In this document: piece after piece, positions 8,819 through 14,402 of the stretch
Position numbering within the stretch: position 1 is the first letter of the stretch
Layout: every line of letters begins with the position of its first letter
Assembly (NCBI GenBank): GCA_023249225.1
Contig: JAHFDA010000014.1
Location: 1-53,429 of the forward strand
Source of the DNA: a bacterium
GTDB lineage: Bacteria > Margulisbacteria > Marinamargulisbacteria > JAHFDA01
Direction of reading: 5' to 3'
DNA: 53,429 nucleotides
Notes under the pieces: generated by a model
Told to the model about the DNA's origin: nothing
Seen by the model: only the letters and a program-made list of their open reading frames with translations
Database searches by the model: none
Program-made: the position numbers and the translations under genes

Positions 8819-8928
8819 GAGACTTTAAGTTTATCAGCAGGGGAAATCAATTTTTTCTATGTAAATAATTTTTATACATGAATCATTAAATCTTTCATGG
8901 CATCTTAATAATCACATGGAGGTTAACG

Positions 8929-9162
8929 ATGGCCAATAGCATTTTAGGAAAAAGCGGGCAAACAGCGGTTCCGTCGGTGATACGCAAGGAATTTCACCTG
9001 GAGGCCGGGAGTAAATTACATTGGGAGACCGATGGTAGTCGCATCATCGTATACCCTCTGGCCAAGGATCCCATTAAAGCCCTGATTGGTGTGCTCAAAG
9101 GACACGGCAGCGTAGAAGACTTACTCATTGAAAGACAGAAAGACAAGAAACGTGGCTCTTAA
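8929..9162 (+). CDS. AbrB/MazE-type antitoxin
   Basis: A 77-residue DNA-binding antitoxin of the SpoVT/AbrB swapped-hairpin type. Residues 8-45 fit the fold (GQTAVPSVIRKEFHLEAGSK, then WETDGSRIIVYPL). The C-terminal tail, rich in charged residues, would bind and block the toxin. A strong ribosome site, GGAGG, lies 7 nt before the ATG. The PIN toxin gene overlaps its 3' end, the usual order for vapBC with an AbrB-class antitoxin. Upstream, ATGTA and TACAT around 8859-8879 form a short inverted repeat that could be the self-regulating operator. Confidence 0.88.
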   Translation: MANSILGKSGQTAVPSVIRKEFHLEAGSKLHWETDGSRIIVYPLAKDPIKALIGVLKGHGSVEDLLIERQKDKKRGS

Positions 9163-9580
9163 AAACCCAGGCATTTATGTGCTCGATACCTCCGCACTGT
9201 TAACGCTGGCTTTTGAAGAGGCCGGATATAAAGAAGTAGAAACTCTGCTGTCGGAAGCCGGTTCCGGAAGACTTCGAGTTTTGGGTAGTTTTATCAGCCG
9301 CATGGAATATCTTTATGTCCACCTCCAGCGGTTATCTGCTGCCCAGGCTAATGAGTGCTACGAAAATCTAATGCATACCCCCATTGAATGGATTGAAAAC
9401 GAAGACCCTGTTTTAAGACTTGCGGCGGAATATAAGGCCCGGTATTCCTTATCGCTGGCAGATGCATGGATTGCCGCCACCGCCAGGCTTTACAACGCTA
9501 TTTTAGTTCACCGTGATAAGGAGTTTGACGTATTGGAAAAAGAAATTGAATTGCAGAAACTAGCAAAGAAATATCAGTAA
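9152..9580 (+). CDS. VapC-type PIN-domain ribonuclease toxin
   Basis: A 142-residue PIN ribonuclease; VapC toxins cut tRNA or rRNA when free of antitoxin. Acidic residues typical of the active site are in VLDTSALL (start), SRMEYLY (middle) and LADAWIAATA with HRDKEFD (end). GTG at 9152 is favoured because the PIN fold begins a few residues later; a TTG at 9128 would add eight residues. The start overlaps the antitoxin end by 11 nt, so the pair is translationally coupled. Confidence 0.88.
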   Translation: MALKNPGIYVLDTSALLTLAFEEAGYKEVETLLSEAGSGRLRVLGSFISRMEYLYVHLQRLSAAQANECYENLMHTPIEWIENEDPVLRLAAEYKARYSLSLADAWIAATARLYNAILVHRDKEFDVLEKEIELQKLAKKYQ

Positions 9581-9591
9581 GTACAACCTCC

Positions 9592-9914
9592 TTAAAGATC
9601 CTGCCAGGGGATGGCTGTAATATTATCTGCAATTTTTTCGGGGCGGTTCAGATTTGCGATCACGTAACCATGATCGGCCAGGCTGGCGTAATCCTGTAAA
9701 AAAATTTTGAGGCCTCGAATATCCATTTCAAGACGAATTTGCGGGTTTTGCAGGGCATACTCCATAAGATGGGGTAATTTGGACAACGCCATTTGAACCA
9801 GGGTGGTTTTTCCGGTCTGCCTTGGCCAAAGATAAAACAAGACTGTTTTTTGAATACCAGATCGTCTACTGCGCGGTGTAAATTTCTAATGTATACCTTA
9901 TTTTTACCTGACAT
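9592..9914 (-). pseudogene. decayed ATPase of the AAA/DUF4143 kind
   Basis: Remnant of a P-loop ATPase of the large AAA + DUF4143 family. Two frames together give the original: KVYIRNLHRAVDDLV then, after a one-base shift near 9835, GPRQTGKTTL-like P-loop (PRQTGKTTLV), SKLPHLMEYAL, and abruptly the family's C-terminal ending (GYVIANLNRPEKIADN, IPWQDL). The middle of about 250 residues expected for the family is missing. So the gene has both a frameshift and a large internal deletion. Convergent with the vapC gene. The ATG at 9914 sits in the loop of a perfect inverted repeat. Confidence 0.75.
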
Positions 9915-9931
9915 AAGTAAGGTATACATTA
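9887..9931. repeat. perfect 14-bp inverted repeat around the ATPase-remnant start
   Basis: TAATGTATACCTTA (9887-9900) is mirrored exactly by TAAGGTATACATTA (9918-9931), with a 17-nt spacer holding the ATG at 9914. Each arm contains the palindrome GTATAC, so it could be two repressor sites or an RNA hairpin displaying the start codon. The arms are seen directly; function is inference. Confidence 0.75.
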
Positions 9932-9974
9932 TTTATAATGATCGCTCCAGCTTGGGTTGACCGGATGTTTTGTT

Positions 9975-10247
9975 CTACCTCCGCCGCCGCCGTTCGAGGC
10001 GTGCGAAGAATTCTGCGAGGGTGAGGCCAAGGCCGTCGCATAAATCGCGTAACAAGGCGGCCGAGGGATTAGAAAGGCGATTGGCGTTGCCTTCCAGCAC
10101 ACCAACGTATTTAGTGGACACATTGGCTTGTTCGGCCAGCTGACTTTGGCTCAAACCCTTTTCAAGGCGTATTTCGCGCACGGTTTTGCCAAGTTTGACG
10201 AGAAAATCTTTCGTTTTTTCCGCATCTTCCCGCCGCAGATAGACCAT
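9975..10247 (-). CDS. XRE-family HTH transcription regulator
   Basis: A 90-residue Cro/CI-type regulator. The helix-turn-helix covers about residues 18-75: VREIRLEKGLSQSQLAEQAN, VSTKYVGVLEGN, then LRDLCDGLGLTLAEFF. It ends in an arginine run (RLERRRRR). ATG at 10247 is favoured; an in-frame TTG at 10271 would add eight residues but lies inside the first of three CTATC-N4-GATAG sites. Divergent from the GIY-YIG gene; the sites between them are probably its own operators, so it likely represses itself and the nuclease-lipoprotein pair. Confidence 0.88.
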   Translation of the reverse strand: MVYLRREDAEKTKDFLVKLGKTVREIRLEKGLSQSQLAEQANVSTKYVGVLEGNANRLSNPSAALLRDLCDGLGLTLAEFFARLERRRRR

Positions 10248-10264
10248 GCGGCCATTGTGCCGGT

Positions 10265-10359
10265 CTATCAAAAGATGGATAACTATCGCGTGATAGATAG
10301 TCCAATGTTTAAAAATAGGGTTTGGTGGGTATAAATATCAATAATCTATCAATAGATAG
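10265..10359. promoter_or_regulatory. three CTATC-N4-GATAG operator sites
   Basis: Palindromic sites at 10265-10278 (CTATC aaaa GATGG, one mismatch), 10283-10296 (CTATC gcgt GATAG) and 10346-10359 (CTATC aata GATAG). Start-to-start spacings are 18 bp and 63 bp; 63 bp is six helical turns, which would suit looping. An extra half site GATAG follows at 10359-10363. Located between the divergent XRE and GIY-YIG genes, they are the expected target of the regulator. Confidence 0.65.
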
Positions 10360-10398
10360 ATAGATGTATGGATTAAAAATGAGAGGGGCTTAACAAAC

Positions 10399-10905
10399 AT
10401 GAAAAATAAAGTACTCGGCAAGAAGCTAATACATGAAAGAATTTGGCGTAGTAAAAATTTTGTAGTTGCGTATGGAGAATTAAAGCGTCGCGGTAAGGGC
10501 AATGTAAGTAAGGCCATGTTGTGTAAAGTCATTGGTGAAAAAATCCCCTATGAGGCGCTTGGAAAAATAAAGAAACATTGCACAAAACATAAATCTAATA
10601 CCCATGGTGTTTATGTTGCACACGACTCCATGGGGTGTGCTCGCTATGTTGGCCGTGGAGATGTTTTTGGGAGGCTTGGCGAGTGTCAAAAAAAACATAA
10701 ATACGAATTGGTTTATTTTTCTTTTTATATTGTTGAGAACAGGCAGTCTGCACGGGAGATTGAAACCTTGCTCATTCACACCGCAGGTCCCTTGCTTGAA
10801 TTTAATGATAAAAAAAAGAGATCCGGAATGACACCTGGTAATGTTTACGATCATGAGGTGGGCACGTTTTTTTATGAGCGCCAAAATAAAAAAGGCCCCT
10901 CATAA
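10399..10905 (+). CDS. GIY-YIG-like nuclease-superfamily protein
   Basis: A 168-residue protein. The first 65 residues are basic and of unknown type. Residues about 69-145 resemble the GIY-YIG nuclease fold: GVYVAHDSMGCARYVGRG supplies the two-part motif (GVY and YVG), REIETLLIHTAGP carries the conserved glutamate, and LEFNDKKKRSG the conserved asparagine region. The second motif is YVG rather than YIG, which is common. GAGAGGGG precedes the ATG by about 10 nt. The lipoprotein gene starts directly after its stop (TAAATG). Divergent from an XRE repressor. Whether it cuts DNA is not known. Confidence 0.7.
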   Translation: MKNKVLGKKLIHERIWRSKNFVVAYGELKRRGKGNVSKAMLCKVIGEKIPYEALGKIKKHCTKHKSNTHGVYVAHDSMGCARYVGRGDVFGRLGECQKKHKYELVYFSFYIVENRQSAREIETLLIHTAGPLLEFNDKKKRSGMTPGNVYDHEVGTFFYERQNKKGPS

Positions 10906-11664
10906 ATGTCAAAAATCACAAAAAAAACACTGCTAGGATTAGTCGCAGTTTTGTGTCTATGCACCGGATGTGGTGCCCTTTCAAAGGCATTGTCAGATGC
11001 GGTGGCATCTAGTACGAGTCAGTATTTGACCACTATTTCTGGAACAATTACTCTTGGAGGAGCATCTTCTCACGAAGGTATAACAGTATCTCTTTATAAA
11101 CAAACCTCATCTACTTCTTCTCTTGAATCTTCTTCTTTGTCAGCACTATCATCTTCTCCAGTTGCTACCACTTCAACTTCTACCGATGGATCTTTTTCAA
11201 TAAGTGGATCTATGATTTCTACTTCTGGTCTGAAATCAGAAAGTGTTGAGTTGTCAACGGGTTACTATACGGCGGTTTATACTAAGGATGGTTATATTTC
11301 AACCAGTCAGAATAATGTTTTGTTGACCGTAGGGAGTGGTTCGTATATTTTGAATACATCTACACTAAAACCTAAAATTGAATTAACTTATTCTTCTAAT
11401 TCAGTAGACACTTCTTATAATTACTTAAAAGTTATTTATTCCCCTAGCAGTTCTATATCATATTATTCTGGAACTTATATTATGTACTATTCTTATGATG
11501 GTATAAGTTACACCTACTGGGGTACAGGCTACAGTAATGGCACAAGTGGTAAGTATTTGTATGGAGCTATTCCAAACTATGATTCTACTAAAAAAACAAC
11601 CTACTATTTTCGTTGGTATAATGATGCTGATTTAGTAGCAGAAGCATCTTTTACTAAATCTTGA
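10906..11664 (+). CDS. Ser/Thr/Tyr-rich lipoprotein
   Basis: A 252-residue secreted lipoprotein: a lipoprotein signal peptide with lipobox LCTGC, cysteine at residue 22. The rest is about one-third Ser, Thr and Tyr. Residues about 42-125 look like a carboxypeptidase-regulatory/CNA-B-like beta domain (SGTITLGG, GITVSLYK, TDGSFSISG, YYTAVYTKDGY); the remainder is tyrosine-rich beta material. Its DNA is clearly more AT-rich than its neighbours, which suggests recent transfer. Start codon follows the GIY-YIG stop without a gap, so the two are coupled. Function unknown; a surface or adhesive role is possible. Confidence 0.78.
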   Translation: MSKITKKTLLGLVAVLCLCTGCGALSKALSDAVASSTSQYLTTISGTITLGGASSHEGITVSLYKQTSSTSSLESSSLSALSSSPVATTSTSTDGSFSISGSMISTSGLKSESVELSTGYYTAVYTKDGYISTSQNNVLLTVGSGSYILNTSTLKPKIELTYSSNSVDTSYNYLKVIYSPSSSISYYSGTYIMYYSYDGISYTYWGTGYSNGTSGKYLYGAIPNYDSTKKTTYYFRWYNDADLVAEASFTKS

Positions 11665-11708
11665 GAGTGTAAGGGTAGTGTCTGCATCAAAAAAATTTGG
11701 CTTCAAGT

Positions 11709-11943
11709 TTAAGACCGCCGCGCTTTAGTTTCTCGCACCCGTTCCGCCTTGAACTCAAAACCAGTGCGGCAGCCACCAAAATTTTTTAACAGAACGTGGT
11801 GAACGCTCGATCAACTGGCGCGCCTCGTTGCGAAAGCCTACGTGCGTGGCGGCCACGTAAAACACCTGGCGCTGACAGTATTTGTGCATGCGGCGCATGG
11901 TGGGGACGGCCTCACCGGGAAAAACACCTAACCCGACAACCAC
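11709..11943 (-). pseudogene. frameshifted gene remnant
   Basis: From GTG at 11943 the frame reads VVGLGVFPGEAVPTMRRMH and VFYVAATHVGFRNEARQLIE, stopping at 11755; a second frame then gives GFEFKAERVRETKARRS and stops at 11709, which looks like the true C-terminus. I do not recognise the family. The first 52 bp are duplicated at 12742-12793. The rest of 11665-12041, apart from the YefM operator, shows nothing further. Confidence 0.4.
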
Positions 11944-11958
11944 CGACCCCCCGCCACC
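11907..11958. repeat. 52-bp direct repeat, copy 1
   Basis: Matches 12742-12793 at 49 of 52 positions in the same orientation (offset 835 bp). Both copies can encode VVGLGVFPGEA on the minus strand. The two copies enclose the yefM-yoeB pair. Confidence 0.85.
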
Positions 11959-12003
11959 CCAAGTATTAACCCTTGTGTTTAAAACCCGCCTAAAACGGGA
12001 ATA

Positions 12004-12027
12004 ACTTGTACAATGATACGTACAAGT
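12004..12027. promoter_or_regulatory. YefM-type operator
   Basis: ACTTGTAC (12004-12011) and GTACAAGT (12020-12027) form a perfect 8-bp inverted repeat with an 8-nt spacer. Within it, TGTACA (12007-12012) and the variant CGTACA (12019-12024) are 12 bp apart, the motif and spacing described for YefM-YoeB operators. It ends 14 nt before the yefM start. Confidence 0.75.
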
Positions 12028-12041
12028 CTAAAGGAGGCGTC

Positions 12042-12308
12042 ATGTACCGGACCGTCAGCGCATCGGCGCTAAGGAATAACCAAAAAGAAGAGTTCGACAA
12101 AGTCTGCGACAACCATGAGGCGCTTATCGCCACCCGGCAAAATGGCGAAAACGTGGTCATTCTGTCCGAGACGGACTATCTGGCGCTCAACGAAACCGCC
12201 TACCTGCTCCGCTCGCAAAAAAACCGGACGCGCCTGATTGCTGCCCTTAAAAACAAGGGCCGTCGTTTTGATCGCATCCAGGATATGGAAAAATATCTGG
12301 GCATTTAA
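12042..12308 (+). CDS. yefM: YefM-type antitoxin
   Basis: An 88-residue Phd/YefM antitoxin that binds DNA through its N-terminal domain and covers the YoeB toxin with its C-terminal tail. Family signs: TVSASALRNN at the start, VCDNHEALIATRQNGENVVILSE-type core, and YLLRSQKNRTRLIAAL. A strong ribosome site, AAGGAGG, sits 5 nt before the ATG at 12042, which rules out the ATG-less upstream extension. yoeB starts 3 nt after the stop. Expected to repress its own promoter through the operator at 12004-12027. Confidence 0.92.
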   Translation: MYRTVSASALRNNQKEEFDKVCDNHEALIATRQNGENVVILSETDYLALNETAYLLRSQKNRTRLIAALKNKGRRFDRIQDMEKYLGI

Positions 12309-12311
12309 GCC

Positions 12312-12569
12312 ATGCGGGTTGAACTTAAAAAACAAGCCGAGCAGGATCTGCGGTATTTCAAAAAAAACGCCCCCGAAAAAATAGAGCGCATCAAAAAGCT
12401 TATTCGTGATATTGAACAAACGGCCTATTCCGGGCTGGGGAAACCCGAACCCTTAAAATTCGGTCTGGCGGGTTATTGGTCCCGGCGCATCGACCGGGAA
12501 CATCGGCTAGTCTACAAGGTGGAAGACCACACGTTAATCATTTTGCAATGCCGGTATCATTACGATTAA
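12312..12569 (+). CDS. yoeB: YoeB-type ribosome-dependent mRNase toxin
   Basis: An 85-residue RelE-fold toxin of the Txe/YoeB group, which binds the ribosome and cuts mRNA in the A site. The family signature is nearly complete: GLGKPEPLK (glutamate equal to E. coli E46), YWSRRID, EHRLVYKVED (arginine equal to R65) and CRYHY (histidine equal to H83), followed by one extra Asp. All catalytic residues are present, so it should be active. Start ATG 3 nt after yefM. Confidence 0.95.
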   Translation: MRVELKKQAEQDLRYFKKNAPEKIERIKKLIRDIEQTAYSGLGKPEPLKFGLAGYWSRRIDREHRLVYKVEDHTLIILQCRYHYD

Positions 12570-12741
12570 GCCTAAAATACTTTTTCTTCGCCAATAGCCG
12601 AACTTCAGTTTCCAGAGTTGGAATTTCCACTGCAGGCCGGGCATCCCACACTTGGCGGATAGCGTCGCAAATGGCCTTTGGGAAAACCGCTATCAAAACC
12701 AACCTACAAAAACTTGAAAACCATTTTGTGAAAGATGGGAG

Positions 12742-12793
12742 CGGCCTCGCCGGGAAAAACACCTAACCCGACAACCACCGATCCCCCGCCGCC
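12742..12793. repeat. 52-bp direct repeat, copy 2
   Basis: Second copy of 11907-11958. On the minus strand it begins a frame reading VVGLGVFPGEAAPIFHK that stops after about 23 residues. The adjoining 12570-12741 can encode ICDAIRQVWDARPAVEIP on the minus strand, probably a further decayed fragment; nothing else is seen in that stretch. Confidence 0.8.
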
Positions 12794-12833
12794 ATCTCAA
12801 CCGTAATCCTGCGTGGTAAAATAGTGCCTCCTC

Positions 12834-13301
12834 ATGAAGAAACTTAAAATCTATCTGGACACATCGGTGTGGAACTTTTTTTATGCCGATGATGCACCGG
12901 AAAAAAAGTCCATCACCGTCGATTTCTATGATCAGATCAATCGCTTTGATACCTACATCTCCAATACGGTTATCTCCGAAATAGAATTGGCCAACGAGTC
13001 TAAGAAATCTCTGCTTCTGGATTTAATTAAAAGGTATCCGCCGACAGTGCTGGCGCCCGATCCGGAAATTGAACGGTTGACAGTCTTGTATCTTGGCAGA
13101 GGGATAGTGCCCGTTAAAAAGACCGAAGATGCCCGTCATATTGCTTACAGCACATTTTATGAAATGGATGTTTTGTTAAGCTGGAATTATAAGCATCTGG
13201 CCAACGTATTTCGTAAAAAGCAGATCCAGATTGTTAACTTACAGGAAGGTTATCTGCGACCCTTGGATTTGATTACCCCCTTGGAGGTACTCGGTGAATA
13301 A
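12834..13301 (+). CDS. PIN-domain protein (probable toxin)
   Basis: A 155-residue PIN-fold protein, expected to be a ribonuclease. Acidic motifs: KIYLDTSVWNFF (D9), NTVISEIEL, KTEDARHIAYS and VLLSWNYKHLAN (the last replacing the usual D/N-x-D with an N/K-H block seen in this subgroup). No Shine-Dalgarno is visible at the ATG. A small partner gene overlaps its 3' end by 8 nt, giving a toxin-first pair. No kinship with the VapC at 9152 beyond the fold. Confidence 0.82.
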   Translation: MKKLKIYLDTSVWNFFYADDAPEKKSITVDFYDQINRFDTYISNTVISEIELANESKKSLLLDLIKRYPPTVLAPDPEIERLTVLYLGRGIVPVKKTEDARHIAYSTFYEMDVLLSWNYKHLANVFRKKQIQIVNLQEGYLRPLDLITPLEVLGE

Positions 13302-13479
13302 TACTTTAGATTCAAAGTCGTTGCTGGAAGTCTGGGAATGGAAACAAAGATTAGCTGACCTGGTTGAGGCTGCCGAAAATAAGGAGCAGGTTTATGAGAA
13401 TCTTTCTAAAAACACGATTCGCCGTTTGGGATTAAAAACGGTGCATAGACCGAGTTCGTCGAACGTTAAGGTGGCCTGA
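13294..13479 (+). CDS. small partner of the PIN toxin (candidate antitoxin)
   Basis: A 61-residue charged protein with no recognised domain. Residues about 8-45 should form helices (LEVWEWKQRLADLVEAAE, KEQVYENLSKNTIRRLG). GTG at 13294 is supported by GGAGG 6 nt upstream, inside the toxin gene. Size, overlap with the toxin and position support an antitoxin role; the helical part would bind the toxin. Similar small proteins accompany some PIN toxins, but no DNA-binding motif is seen. Confidence 0.65.
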   Translation: MNNTLDSKSLLEVWEWKQRLADLVEAAENKEQVYENLSKNTIRRLGLKTVHRPSSSNVKVA

Positions 13480-13586
13480 GTTTATTAACTTGGCGTAGCT
13501 TAAACATATTTTCGGGCTTTGTCGGCGTCAGTCACATCCAAATCGTTACAACCCGCGCTACTCACAAATGAATCGCAGGGGTTACA

Positions 13587-14342
13587 ATGCCTTTAAACAT
13601 GCCCTTGATCTGTGATTACACCGACACCGATTATAAACACAATTTTTGGGAGCAGTCTGACCGGGTTTATGAAGACAAGGCCGAACGCCAGGCCCTTAAA
13701 AAACTGTTGCCCGAACGTGGAAAAGCCATTTTAGATTTAGGGGCCGGTTATGGGCGCCTGACCGATGAATATGTTGATCACTTTGAAGAAGTGGTGCTGT
13801 TTGATTTTGCCGCCAATTTGCTTAAACAAGCCGAACAAGACTGGTGCGTACGCCAAAACAAGCAACATATCCGCTGTATTCAAGGCGATGCCCACGCCCT
13901 GCCTTTTACGGATAAATCTTTTGACACCGTCTTGTGCGTGCGGCTGATGCATCATGTGCTCGATATTGAAACCGTTTTTACCGAAATAAAGCGGGTGTTA
14001 AAACCCCAGGGCCATGCGGTGGTGGAATTTGCCAACAAACGTAATGCCAAGGAAATCATACGTTTTTTGTTTGGAAAAAGCGGGACCTCGCCTTTTAGCC
14101 TTGAACCCTACCAACGTGGCGAAGGGGTTTTTTACAATTTTCATCCCGATTATGTCCGCAACCTGCTGTGGCAGCAGGGTTTAAAGATCGAAAAACAGTT
14201 GAGTGTTTCAAACTTTCGAATGCACTTTTTAAAAAAACGGATTGCCCTGGAGAAACTCCTGGCCTGGGAGGATCGCATGCAGGAACCCCTGGCTGCGCTG
14301 TATTTTGGGCCTTCGCTGTTTTTAAAGATAAAACGGCTATAA
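13587..14342 (+). CDS. class I SAM-dependent methyltransferase
   Basis: A 251-residue methyltransferase of the Methyltransf_11 type. SAM-binding motif I is ILDLGAGYGRLT (about residues 47-58), then VVLFDFAANLL, IQGDAHALPFTDKSFD and the stretch VLCVRLMHHVLD, followed by FTEIKRVLKPQGHAVVEF. Substrate unknown. AGGGG precedes the ATG by 6 nt. It ends 60 nt before carB; a hairpin lies between them. It closes the accessory island. Confidence 0.85.
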   Translation: MPLNMPLICDYTDTDYKHNFWEQSDRVYEDKAERQALKKLLPERGKAILDLGAGYGRLTDEYVDHFEEVVLFDFAANLLKQAEQDWCVRQNKQHIRCIQGDAHALPFTDKSFDTVLCVRLMHHVLDIETVFTEIKRVLKPQGHAVVEFANKRNAKEIIRFLFGKSGTSPFSLEPYQRGEGVFYNFHPDYVRNLLWQQGLKIEKQLSVSNFRMHFLKKRIALEKLLAWEDRMQEPLAALYFGPSLFLKIKRL

Positions 14343-14351
14343 ATTGAGTGG

Positions 14352-14369
14352 GGCACGGCGCAACGTGCC
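14352..14369 (+). other. hairpin between methyltransferase and carB
   Basis: GGCACG (14352-14357) and CGTGCC (14364-14369) pair around a 6-nt loop. No T run follows, so it is a poor intrinsic terminator; it may be a weak terminator or leader structure for carB. Confidence 0.35.
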
Positions 14370-14402
14370 TGTACATCCATCCCATGCTAAACTTTCATTT
14401 TA

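Noticed and set aside
9592-9840. Intact small P-loop protein of 82 residues
   Set aside because: Its two halves match the start and the extreme end of a much larger ATPase and the N-terminus is in another frame; decay is the simpler reading.
10283-10363. Repeated GATAG/CTATC units as a CRISPR array
   Set aside because: Units are 5 bp, palindromic and unevenly spaced; there are no equal-length spacers and no cas genes. Operators fit better.
14352-14369. Intrinsic terminator before carB
   Set aside because: The 6-bp stem is not followed by a T run, so it is listed only as a hairpin.
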